NCBI RefSeq assembly: GCF_014280935.1
Contig: NZ_JACLZI010000011.1
Span: 1 to 64,000, forward strand
Direction: 5' to 3'
Source: Aquibacillus kalidii
GTDB taxonomy: Bacteria > Bacillota > Bacilli > Bacillales > Amphibacillaceae
Length of the DNA stretch: 64,000 bases
Shown: positions 33,846 through 44,135 of the stretch, one piece after another
How the letters are laid out: each line of letters opens with the position of its first letter
Numbering within the stretch: position 1 is the stretch's first letter
Program-made: the position numbers and the translations under genes
The notes under the pieces: generated by a model
Database searches by the model: none
Told to the model about the DNA's origin: nothing
What the model saw: only the letters and a program-made list of their open reading frames with translations

Positions 33846-35132
33846 ATGAATAAACAAACATTTTTTATTGGTTTTATGCTCTTTGCATTATTCTTTGGCG
33901 CTGGTAATTTGATCTATCCACCTACACTTGGAATCGAAGCGGGTACTTCCTACTGGAGTGCAATAAGCGGCTTTCTTTTAACCGGTGTCGGTTTGCCTAT
34001 TTTAGCAATTGTAGCGATTACAATATCTAGTAACCAATCGAAAGACCTGGGTGATGCCATTCATCCTAAGTTTGGACTAATTTTTTCATCCGTTATTTAT
34101 TTAGCTATTGGACCATTTTTCGGTATTCCTCGAGCAGCAAATGTTGCATACGAGATTGGAATTGTTCCTTTTTTTAAAGAAGATGCTGTACAGTCGATAC
34201 GTTTATTATTTTTTTCTATCATTTTTTTCTTGTTAGTATTTATTTTTAGTTTAAATCCTTCAAAGTTAGTAGACCGAATTGGGCAATGGTTAACACCATT
34301 TCTACTTTTAGCAATAATTTCACTTGGAATTGGAGGCTTTCTACTACTTGATTCCCCTTGGCAAGCTCCTAGTGCCAAATATGAACAGAATGCTTTTTTC
34401 ACAGGCTTTATCGAAGGCTATGCCACAATGGACGCCATTGGAGCCATTGCATTTGGAATCATCGTAATCACTTCTTTTAAACAAATGGGCATTCAAGACC
34501 CTAAGGAGATGATTAAATCAACTCTAAAGGCAGGACTAGTAGCTGGAAGTGGGCTAGTAATTGTTTATAGTATGATTGGTTGGATTGGTGTAAAAATGGC
34601 ATCAACTGGAACTTACACGAATGGAGGACAAGTTCTTTCTGTTGCTGCTGAGCTTATTCTCGGTAATAACGGAAGAATTTTACTAGGTGTGATCGTTGTT
34701 CTTGCTTGTTTCACAACATCAATTGGACTTGCAGTAGCATGTGGCCAGTTTTTCTCTAGAAAAACACCACTTAGTTATCGGGGAGTAATAGCAATCGTTA
34801 CGATCGTAAGTTTTTTGATTACTAACCTAGGTCTGAATCAAATTATTGCGATTTCCATTCCTATCCTCGTGATGATTTATCCAGTGGCCATGACTTTAAT
34901 TGTCCTAACGTTAATAAACCAGCCACCAATGGTAGTTCGATTCGCTGTCTTATTTACAGCCTTTATTAGCATATTTGAGGGGTTAATGAGTTTCGGTTTA
35001 ACTCTTTCATTTATTACACCAGTGCTCGAATCCATGCCTTTCCATTCTATTGGTTTAGGTTGGGTAATTCCTACTTTAATTGGTGGAATAATCGGTAGGG
35101 TAATGGAATATGGGAATAGACAGCATGCATGA
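33846..35132 (+). CDS. brnQ: Branched-chain amino acid transporter BrnQ
   Basis: A 428-residue LIVCS-family symporter with twelve helices for leucine, isoleucine and valine. The first helix has the signature LFFGAGNLIYPPTLG; other family parts are FGIPRAANVAYEIG and EGYATMDAIGAIAFGIIV. TGGAGGAAC precedes the ATG. It is transcribed alone from the promoter described above and ends at a strong terminator. No CodY box was looked for beyond inspection and none is obvious. Confidence 0.93.
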   Translation: MNKQTFFIGFMLFALFFGAGNLIYPPTLGIEAGTSYWSAISGFLLTGVGLPILAIVAITISSNQSKDLGDAIHPKFGLIFSSVIYLAIGPFFGIPRAANVAYEIGIVPFFKEDAVQSIRLLFFSIIFFLLVFIFSLNPSKLVDRIGQWLTPFLLLAIISLGIGGFLLLDSPWQAPSAKYEQNAFFTGFIEGYATMDAIGAIAFGIIVITSFKQMGIQDPKEMIKSTLKAGLVAGSGLVIVYSMIGWIGVKMASTGTYTNGGQVLSVAAELILGNNGRILLGVIVVLACFTTSIGLAVACGQFFSRKTPLSYRGVIAIVTIVSFLITNLGLNQIIAISIPILVMIYPVAMTLIVLTLINQPPMVVRFAVLFTAFISIFEGLMSFGLTLSFITPVLESMPFHSIGLGWVIPTLIGGIIGRVMEYGNRQHA

Positions 35133-35153
35133 GCAGCTGTCTATTTTTTTGTT
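35112..35153 (+). terminator. Terminator of brnQ
   Basis: ATAGACAGC pairs with GCTGTCTAT, followed by seven T. The left arm is in the coding end. Confidence 0.88.
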
Positions 35154-35156
35154 CTT

Positions 35157-36098
35157 TTATTCCTTAATAGAAATGACTATTTTACCTTTGGCATGATGTG
35201 TTTCACTTAATTCATGGGCATCCTTTAATCCCTGCTCACTAAATGGAAATACAGTCCCTACTATAGGTTGTACATAACCATCCTCTATTAAGGCTCCTAA
35301 TTCCCCAAGTTGTTTCCCGTTAGGATTTAACCAGATTAGTTTTGAATCTATTTCTTCATATTTTTGTTGGATTTCTTCACTTGGATTTTGTACAATAGAA
35401 GCAAGCTTTCCACCTTTTTTCAGGATAGAAAAGCTTTTTTCCTGTATTACTCCTCCTAATGTATCTACTACTAGGTCATAGTCCTCTAACAAGGTAGAAA
35501 AATCCTGTTCCTGATAGTTTATGACAAGATCCGCACCTAAACGCTCCGCCAGTTCTATATTTTTACCACTTACAGTCGTAGCAACATAAGCGCCATAGTA
35601 TTTCGCAATTTGAATAGCAAATGTCCCAACACCACCTGCACCTGCATGTACTAGTACCTTGTCCCCTTTTTGAATATTGCCAAAGTCAACTAAGCACTGC
35701 CATGCAGTAAGTCCTGCCAACGGTACACTTGCTGCTTCCTCAAAGCTGAGATTGTTTGGCTTTGTGGCTAGTAACTCCTCATCGACAGCGGCGAACTCTG
35801 CATACGTTCCCATTCTGGTTGTCGCTGGACGCGCATACACTTCATCCCCAATTTTAAAAGATTGGACCTTATCTCCAATAGCCTTTACAACTCCAGCTAG
35901 ATCCCATCCTAAGACGATAGGAAATTCAAATGGCAGCGCTTGTTTTAAATACCCTTCTCTTAATTTCCAGTCAATAGGATTAATAGAAGTAGCATGTAGC
36001 TCTACTAAAACTTGGTTTTCATTTATTGCTGGGACTGAAATTTCTCTTTCTGTTAAAAGATCTTTCCCTCCGTATTGGTCAATTACTATTGCTTTCAT
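35157..36098 (-). CDS. NADP-dependent quinone oxidoreductase-like protein (MDR superfamily)
   Basis: A 313-residue zinc-free medium-chain dehydrogenase/reductase. The GroES-like part opens MKAIVIDQYGG and has HATSINPIDWKLREG; the Rossmann domain has VLVHAGAGGVGTFAIQIAK. No structural zinc cysteines are present, which fits quinone or enone reductases. ATG 36098 is chosen because AAGGAG lies ten bases before it; the frame extends to 36161 without a binding site. It is convergent with brnQ. The natural substrate is unknown. Confidence 0.88.
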   Translation of the reverse strand: MKAIVIDQYGGKDLLTEREISVPAINENQVLVELHATSINPIDWKLREGYLKQALPFEFPIVLGWDLAGVVKAIGDKVQSFKIGDEVYARPATTRMGTYAEFAAVDEELLATKPNNLSFEEAASVPLAGLTAWQCLVDFGNIQKGDKVLVHAGAGGVGTFAIQIAKYYGAYVATTVSGKNIELAERLGADLVINYQEQDFSTLLEDYDLVVDTLGGVIQEKSFSILKKGGKLASIVQNPSEEIQQKYEEIDSKLIWLNPNGKQLGELGALIEDGYVQPIVGTVFPFSEQGLKDAHELSETHHAKGKIVISIKE

Positions 36099-36349
36099 TT
36101 TGCAAGACTCCTTTAATTTTATATCCATATTGGATATCGTTTCCGATTTTCTTTTTAACAAAACATGTTAGGATAGAAATAGTAGAGAAATATTTGCCAA
36201 GAGTCAATTGTTTTACTCTTATTTTAGAGGTAAGTTTGATATTATTGCAACGTTAATTTCTATTATTGATCTTTTCAAAGGCTGATTTAAAACCCATAAA
36301 ACCTCGCCTTTCATGTGTAAATTCTGATTATAAAAAGGATGACATTTAT

Positions 36350-38494
36350 ATGCTAGATACTGCCCGTCAATTATTAAAAGAATATTATGGTTATGACTCC
36401 TTTCGCCCAGGACAAGAAGCTATTATAGAACAAATTTTCAGTCAAACTAACTCACTAGCTATTATGCCAACTGGTGGGGGAAAATCACTATGTTATCAAA
36501 TACCTGGTTTAGTTCTAGATGGAACAACAATTGTTGTATCGCCACTTATATCTTTAATGAAGGATCAGGTTGATTCCCTTGTTGCTTTGGGAATCTCCGC
36601 TACCTATATTAATAGTTCCATTTCATCCACTGAACAGCGTGAAAGAATGAACGCCTTAAGTCTAGGCGAGTATAAATTTGTTTACGTAGCACCCGAACGG
36701 TTTGAATCCCCTTCTTTTATTGAAACAATAAGCCACATTAAGCTATCGCTAATCGCTTTTGATGAAGCGCATTGTATCTCACAATGGGGACATGATTTCA
36801 GACCTAGCTATCGTTCTGTCGTACCTATTTTAAACACCATTCCCAATTTACCGGTTGTTATTGGTTTAACTGCGACTGCCACACAAGAAGTTATTAGTGA
36901 TATCGGACAATTACTTTCCGTAGATAACAATAAGGTGGTCAATACTGGATTTGCGAGAGAAAACTTATCCTTTCACTTGATGAAGGGAAGAGATAAACAA
37001 GACTTTATCCTTCACTACGCTAAAGAACATAAGCATGAATCAGGAATCATTTATGCCACAACACGCAAACAAGTTGATTCGATCCATCAAATTTTAACAA
37101 ACAAAGGATTCTCGACAGCAAAATACCATGCTGGAATGTCGGAGTTAGAACGAAAGCAGTCACAAAATGCTTTTATCCAAGATGAGGCTTCCTTAATCGT
37201 AGCAACGAATGCATTCGGAATGGGTATTGATAAATCTAACGTTCGTTATGTCATTCATTATGCTCTGCCAATGAACATTGAGTCCTACTACCAAGAAGCA
37301 GGCCGTGCGGGACGGGACGGTGAACCTAGTGATTGTATATTATTGTTCTCCGGACAGGATATTCAACTCCAGAAGTTTCTTATTGATCAATCGCCGATGA
37401 ATGAAGAAAACAAAACAAGTGAATATAAAAAGTTACAAGCAATGGTGAACTATTGTCATACTAATAATTGTTTGCAAACCTATATCCTTGACTATTTCAA
37501 TGATCACTCCAATCCCTCAGACTGTGGCAGATGTACAAATTGTCAAAGTACTGGGGAAAAGCAGGACATGACAAAAGAAGCTCAGATGGTTCTTTCCTGT
37601 GTGAAGAGAATGGGTGAACGATTTGGAGCTGGCTTAACAGCAAAGGTATTAAAGGGATCAAAGGATAAGAAAGTAAAAGATTTTAACTTTGAAAAACTCT
37701 CTACCTATGGGTTGATGTCAGCCTATACGGAAAAAGAAATAACTAATTTTATCCACTTTTTAGTGGCAGAAGACATTCTATCTACAGGTGACCAGCGTTT
37801 TCCTACGCTAAGTTTAAACAAAAATGCGGAAGCCGTATTAAAAGGAATCAAGCAAGTTTGGATGCAACTTTCATCTGTTACCCAAGTAGTTGATGAAACT
37901 TATAATGAAAGTTTATTTAGTGAATTACGTCAATTAAGAAAACAACTTGCTGACGAACAGCGCGTTCCACCGTATGTTGTCTTTTCGGATGCCACTTTAA
38001 AGGATATGTGCAGGTACTATCCTAAAACGAGAGATGCTATGCTAAACATCAAGGGAGTAGGAATAAGAAAGTATGACCAATACGGGGAATACTTTGTGAA
38101 GCTGATAAATGAATGGACAGAGGTTCATGAAGTAGAAACTTATAGCGCTCCAACAAGAGAAGAAGTAACACCATTAACTAAAAAGAAAGAATCCGAGTCA
38201 CAGCCAAGCTATCTCGTTAGCTATCAACTGTTCATAGAGGGGAAGGAAATCTCCGAAATAGCAATCGACAGAGAAGTTACAGAGCAAACAGTGACCAATC
38301 ATTTATTTCAAGCCTATAAGCAAGGCATGGAATTGCAGTGGGAATTATTTTTTAATAGTGAAGAGGAACGTCAAGTATTAGAGGCAAGAGAACAGATAGA
38401 AGAACCAAAGCTAAAATTACTGAAAGAGAGTTTGCCAGAACACTATTCTTACCCACTTATTCGTGCTGTTTTGGTCAAAAACGGTATATTGTGA
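36350..38494 (+). CDS. recQ: ATP-dependent DNA helicase RecQ with C-terminal helix-turn-helix region
   Basis: A 714-residue superfamily 2 helicase, 3' to 5'. Motifs: Walker A MPTGGGKS (K45), DEAH in FDEAHCISQWGHDFR, motif VI YYQEAGRAGRDGEPSDC. The RecQ-C zinc site includes CGRCTNC, an HRDC domain follows at about residues 530-600, and a final part (SYQLFIEGKEISEIA, TEQTVTNHL) resembles the helix-turn-helix end found in YpbB and some RecQ. ATG 36350 has AAAAGGATG upstream; the open frame runs further up to 36266 without a site. Confidence 0.92.
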   Translation: MLDTARQLLKEYYGYDSFRPGQEAIIEQIFSQTNSLAIMPTGGGKSLCYQIPGLVLDGTTIVVSPLISLMKDQVDSLVALGISATYINSSISSTEQRERMNALSLGEYKFVYVAPERFESPSFIETISHIKLSLIAFDEAHCISQWGHDFRPSYRSVVPILNTIPNLPVVIGLTATATQEVISDIGQLLSVDNNKVVNTGFARENLSFHLMKGRDKQDFILHYAKEHKHESGIIYATTRKQVDSIHQILTNKGFSTAKYHAGMSELERKQSQNAFIQDEASLIVATNAFGMGIDKSNVRYVIHYALPMNIESYYQEAGRAGRDGEPSDCILLFSGQDIQLQKFLIDQSPMNEENKTSEYKKLQAMVNYCHTNNCLQTYILDYFNDHSNPSDCGRCTNCQSTGEKQDMTKEAQMVLSCVKRMGERFGAGLTAKVLKGSKDKKVKDFNFEKLSTYGLMSAYTEKEITNFIHFLVAEDILSTGDQRFPTLSLNKNAEAVLKGIKQVWMQLSSVTQVVDETYNESLFSELRQLRKQLADEQRVPPYVVFSDATLKDMCRYYPKTRDAMLNIKGVGIRKYDQYGEYFVKLINEWTEVHEVETYSAPTREEVTPLTKKKESESQPSYLVSYQLFIEGKEISEIAIDREVTEQTVTNHLFQAYKQGMELQWELFFNSEEERQVLEAREQIEEPKLKLLKESLPEHYSYPLIRAVLVKNGIL

Positions 38495-38503
38495 TCATGT
38501 GAT

Positions 38504-38537
38504 CCACCTAACATATTCGTTGGGTGGTTTTTATTTA
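38504..38537 (+). terminator. Terminator of recQ
   Basis: CCACC.AAC pairs with GTT.GGTGG, followed by TTTTTATTT. Confidence 0.85.
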
Positions 38538-38644
38538 CTATTTTCAGATTTTTACGCTATCTTGATCAAGATAAGATAGTATTTATCAGGAAAATATTGT
38601 AAGATTAAGTGAATTCATCACTGATACTTTAAAGGAGCAATGAT

Positions 38645-39100
38645 ATGAAATTTTGGATTAGGCTAAATTTAATAGGAGCTTTATATGGCCTTTTACCTTT
38701 TGTGGTTTTAGAGATGATGGTCAATGTATATCGCCTTAGTAGGCTTTCAGGTTTGTCTTTAAAAACGGTTATTGTAACTATCGCTATCATTAATTTGCTT
38801 GTTATGTCTATAATAACTGCCCTCGTTTTGTTTCTAATAAAAAGGTGGATGGCTAACCGTAAATCCACTTATTGGAGTTTGCTGTTTTGGATACCTTATT
38901 TCATTCTATTTGTAATTCTATTTACCTTAACCTTTCCTATTACCGACCCTGGAGAAATCCCCAATCCTGGAATAGGATTACTTGTTATGGGAACACTAAT
39001 TTTTTATCCATTTTACATGCTGCTTGTTAATTATTTTGGTTTGAATCAGAAAAACTCTACTACTAAAGCTAGTAAAGATAATAAAATGAACTTATCATAG
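38645..39100 (+). CDS. Four-helix membrane protein, function unknown
   Basis: A 151-residue protein with hydrophobic segments at about residues 6-26, 38-63, 76-97 and 110-132, and a polar end rich in Lys and Asn. AAAGGAG lies eight bases before the ATG. It is transcribed alone. I do not recognise a family. Confidence 0.72.
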   Translation: MKFWIRLNLIGALYGLLPFVVLEMMVNVYRLSRLSGLSLKTVIVTIAIINLLVMSIITALVLFLIKRWMANRKSTYWSLLFWIPYFILFVILFTLTFPITDPGEIPNPGIGLLVMGTLIFYPFYMLLVNYFGLNQKNSTTKASKDNKMNLS

Positions 39101-39343
39101 GTTAGCAGAAGGTACTAGTAACTTTTGCCAACCTATCTTTGTATGAAAAACCAAAAAACTTATAATAGCTAAGTGAGTTTTCCCTTAAGGGATATATAAG
39201 ATAGACGGAATAGGAATAATAAATAAAAACACTAGGATAATTCCTCAATTGACAAGGTTTCCACACTCTTGTTTCTATTAAATATAATGTAAATCAAAAT
39301 AAACAGAATTTATACATTTGTAAACACTAAGTATACTCATTTG
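39101..39343. other. Gene-free AT-rich stretch
   Basis: A possible weak terminator of the preceding gene (AGGTT.GCA to TGC.AACCT, 39100-39136, no good T-run) is all I see here; no reading frame with a ribosome binding site was found. Confidence 0.5.
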
Positions 39344-39381
39344 AAAAAGCACAGCGATTATTGAAATCACTATGCTTTATA
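39344..39381 (-). terminator. Terminator of the amylase gene
   Basis: AAAGCA.AG.GATT pairs with AATC.CT.TGCTTT; on the minus strand five T follow. Confidence 0.82.
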
Positions 39382-39404
39382 TTAATTCATATTGTTAACT
39401 CATT

Positions 39405-41357
<1,953 letters not shown>

Positions 41358-41490
41358 CTAATCCAAGCCAAGTTTGTTACCAGCCCATTTAAAAGATTGC
41401 TTCAGATTAGTTGCAGGATCAACATATTTATAGAGTTTTGGATAATTAGTAGCATTAGTCCCAGAATAAGCCCCTTTCTTAAATCCGCCT
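41358..41490 (-). pseudogene. C-terminal fragment of an unknown gene, minus strand
   Basis: The minus strand reads KKGAYSGTNATNYPKLYKY and then SFKWAGNKLGLD before a stop, with protein-like composition but no start or ribosome binding site. At its upstream side it meets, head to head, another C-terminal fragment on the plus strand. It looks like the end of a larger exported or polymorphic-toxin-like protein, but the family is not recognised. Confidence 0.4.
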
Positions 41491-41575
41491 AATGGAAAAG
41501 GCGATTCTATTGGGGACGCAATAAAAAAAGGAACGACCAAAGTTATTGATAAGATAGGATCATGGTTTGACTAAA
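41482..41575 (+). pseudogene. C-terminal fragment of an unknown gene, plus strand
   Basis: The plus strand reads GKGDSIGDAIKKGTTKVIDK and then IGSWFD before the stop; an in-frame stop closes the frame 34 codons upstream, so the N-terminal part is lost. This amphipathic ending resembles the region between the helical part and toxin part of LXG proteins; that is a guess from pattern. A real membrane-protein gene follows 81 bases later. Confidence 0.4.
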
Positions 41576-41656
41576 TAATAATTTATCCTCCCAATCCTTC
41601 TTATAATAATTGGATTCATACAAAAAGCTCTAATTTCTGAATTTGGAGGTACCACT

Positions 41657-42364
41657 TTGAATAAAAAGACAGATCAGAAACTAATATTATCATACATAAA
41701 TAATTTCCAACCTCCTAATATTAATAGGCATAATGTTATTGCCTTTCTATTAATAGGGGTAGATATCCTGGGGGTAATACCTATCATTAGCGAACCATTT
41801 TCACCAATATTTTTCTGGTTTTCAATAATCCCAATTATTTTTGTACACCTATGGGGAATTATATACATTTTGGCTCCTTATAAACATGAAAAATCCTACT
41901 ATTTATACTTTGGTATTTTAGCAATTGTAAACACATATGTCTATTTTATTGTCATTCAAAAGCTATTGTATATTCACATTGGTGTACAAGGATCCTTCTA
42001 TTTTGTAATTGGAGTCCTGTTATGGATTGGTTTGCTCCTATTTTTCCAACTATTTCATTTAAAAATGTTGTATTCCGGTCGCCTTGCAAAAGGTCAGAAG
42101 AAAGGTTCTTTAGCTATAAATACAAACCCAATTATTATTGCATCAAGCTCTGGTTATGTATTGGCACAGTTTGTTATGTCTCTTAAAGCTATTAATAATA
42201 TAGTAGAGATTTCGATAATAATAAGTTTATCCCTACTTTCTTTAATAACAGCTTATTTTTCTATTTTCATACACAAGTATTTCTTTATCCAAAAACACTT
42301 GGAAACTATCAAAAAACACAATCCAAGTTTTGGATTACCAAAAAAACTCAGAAAAGATGCATAG
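41657..42364 (+). CDS. Six-helix membrane protein, function unknown
   Basis: A 235-residue protein with about six hydrophobic helices and a basic C-terminus (GLPKKLRKDA). It starts with TTG, supported by TTGGAGG eight bases upstream. No family is recognised. Its neighbours on both sides are short gene remnants that may come from a type VII secretion or LXG toxin locus, so it could be an accessory or immunity membrane protein; this is inferred only from position. Confidence 0.7.
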   Translation: MNKKTDQKLILSYINNFQPPNINRHNVIAFLLIGVDILGVIPIISEPFSPIFFWFSIIPIIFVHLWGIIYILAPYKHEKSYYLYFGILAIVNTYVYFIVIQKLLYIHIGVQGSFYFVIGVLLWIGLLLFFQLFHLKMLYSGRLAKGQKKGSLAINTNPIIIASSSGYVLAQFVMSLKAINNIVEISIIISLSLLSLITAYFSIFIHKYFFIQKHLETIKKHNPSFGLPKKLRKDA

Positions 42365-42419
42365 TCTCATACATTGATCTTTGAGATAAGTGAGTCCAAA
42401 CTGAAAGGCAGTTATTCTT

Positions 42420-42527
42420 ATGAATCAGTGGCTTTTATCTAACAAAGACCTTTTTCTATTAACAAAAATGTTAGGTGGAACCGTACTAATTGGTATTTCA
42501 AATCCATTTCCTAACTACACCGAGTAA
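42420..42527 (+). pseudogene. N-terminal fragment, possibly of an EsaE/DUF5081-type gene
   Basis: Thirty-five codons read MNQWLLSNKDLFLLTKMLGG and TVLIGISNPFPNYTE before a stop, without a ribosome binding site. The pattern (helix, then LGG...LIGI..PF) recalls the N-terminus of type VII secretion accessory proteins of the EsaE/DUF5081 kind. This is a weak, memory-based assignment. Confidence 0.3.
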
Positions 42528-42575
42528 TCTTCTTTGTTTCCTTGCATCGAGGAAACCCACTTCGAAATGTTACTA

Positions 42576-42638
42576 GAAGACGCAGGTTTATGCACTTTTG
42601 CGAAAGAGGAGGGTGAATCGTTCCCCACGGAAAGCGAG
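42576..42638 (+). repeat. Degenerate copy of the GC-rich dispersed repeat
   Basis: GAAGACGCAGG, TTTGCGA, GAGGAGGGTGA and CCCCACGGAAAGCGAG occur in the same order as in the copy at 1-90. The rest of 42365-42812 contains the gene fragment above and the terminator at the right. Confidence 0.5.
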
Positions 42639-42764
42639 TATTTTACCGCAGTGTCGCATTTACCTTCGACTAATTAAAGAGTGAAAAATTTAAATATAGT
42701 TACTACGGATTTGTCTCAACTGCTTCATAATTTTAAGCCATAAGGCATGAGAAAAGTAGAAAAA

Positions 42765-42811
42765 CAAAAAAATGCACTAAGAGCCTGAGGAGGCGTCCTA
42801 GTGCATTTTCT
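42765..42811 (-). terminator. Terminator of the second aminopeptidase gene
   Basis: AAAATGCACTA pairs with TAGTGCATTTT around a GC-rich inner part; T-run on the minus strand. Confidence 0.85.
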
Positions 42812-42812
42812 A

Positions 42813-44057
42813 TTATGCGTTAAAGTCTAATGTCCAAGTACCCTTACGGAACACCGCTTCTGATTTTCCATCAGCTGTTACGCCATCGATGTCTAAATCA
42901 GCAGATCCAATCATGAAGTCCACGTGTGTTAAGCTATCATTTACACCATGTTTATCTAACTCTTCTTCATTCATTGCCGAACCACCTTCAAGGTTCGTTG
43001 GGTATGCTTTCCCTAATGCAATGTGGCAAGAAGCATTCTCATCATAAAGAGTATTGTAGAAAATTAACCCTGACTGTGAAATAGGTGATTCATGAGGAAC
43101 TAAAGCAAGTTCTCCAAGTCGACTAGCACCTTCATCTGTTTCAAGTAAATGCTTCAACGTGTCATATCCCTTTTCTGCTTGGAAATCAACTACTTTTCCA
43201 TCTTTAAAAGTAAGGCTAAAATTATCAATCATATTCCCACCATATATAAGTGGCTTCGTGCTTGCTACTGTGCCATTAACACCATATTTATGCGGCATTG
43301 TAAACACTTCTTCAGTAGGCATATTAGGATTAAAATCTAAATCTGTCCCAGCTAACTTAGCCGATCCACCCTTCCAAATATGTCCCTCAGGTAATTCAAA
43401 TGAAATATCTGTACCCGGTGCTTTAAATACTAATTTTTTATATTTTCTCTTGTTAAGAAATTCTCGAGCTTTTCTTAATGTTAGGTTATGTTCATCCCAT
43501 GCAGCAACAGGATCTTCCTTATCAACACGTACAATCGTAAAGATCTGTTCCCATAAAGCTTCTTTAGCTTCCTCTACAGATTTACCAGGGAAGATTTTTT
43601 GTGACCAATCACCTGTTGGAATAGAAATAATTGACCAAGGAATTCGGTCATTCATTGTGTATTTACGGAATTCCTTCATTGCTTCTGCACTAGCTTTAGT
43701 TGCTTTAGCAACTTTACTTGCATCAATATCTTTAAGTAGATCTGGATTAGTTGAGCGAATCGCAAGAAGTGCAGCTCCATCTTTAGCAAAATCTAGTTGC
43801 TTATCTATTTGCCATTGTGGAACATTTGTTAAAACTTCCTCTGGCGCGTACTGATACTTCATTAGCGTTAATTCATCGTCTGCCCAGTTTACAAGTACAT
43901 TCTTCGCTCCTAGTTCATAGGCCTTCTTTACAACTATTCTTGTAAATTCAGCACCTTCGATAGATGAATTAATCATCAACGCCTGCCCTTTTTGAAGATT
44001 AACCCCAGTTCTTAGCGCTAACTCAGCATATTTCTCTTGCATCTGTTTATCAGCCAT
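42813..44057 (-). CDS. M29 family aminopeptidase, copy 2
   Basis: A 414-residue M29 metalloaminopeptidase. It has the same length and metal motifs as the copy at 18287-19531 (TEEVFTMPHKYGVNGT, VPHESPISQSG, NASCHIALGKAYP), with many substitutions elsewhere. The duplication is therefore old, not a recent copy. GGAGGG lies before the ATG, and a TGGTATAAT extended -10 lies at about 44083-44091 on the minus strand, downstream of the ABC-F gene end. A difference in substrate range between the two copies is likely but not visible. Confidence 0.92.
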   Translation of the reverse strand: MADKQMQEKYAELALRTGVNLQKGQALMINSSIEGAEFTRIVVKKAYELGAKNVLVNWADDELTLMKYQYAPEEVLTNVPQWQIDKQLDFAKDGAALLAIRSTNPDLLKDIDASKVAKATKASAEAMKEFRKYTMNDRIPWSIISIPTGDWSQKIFPGKSVEEAKEALWEQIFTIVRVDKEDPVAAWDEHNLTLRKAREFLNKRKYKKLVFKAPGTDISFELPEGHIWKGGSAKLAGTDLDFNPNMPTEEVFTMPHKYGVNGTVASTKPLIYGGNMIDNFSLTFKDGKVVDFQAEKGYDTLKHLLETDEGASRLGELALVPHESPISQSGLIFYNTLYDENASCHIALGKAYPTNLEGGSAMNEEELDKHGVNDSLTHVDFMIGSADLDIDGVTADGKSEAVFRKGTWTLDFNA

Positions 44058-44135
44058 GACTATCCCTCCAAAATTATGTATTCCAAATTATTATACCATA
44101 GGTGCCTGTCACCACCCGGTTTTTGTCGAATGGTG

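Noticed and set aside
43159-43854. A 231-codon plus-strand frame opposite the second aminopeptidase gene.
   Set aside because: It is the complement of a well-supported enzyme with all metal motifs, and it has no binding site.
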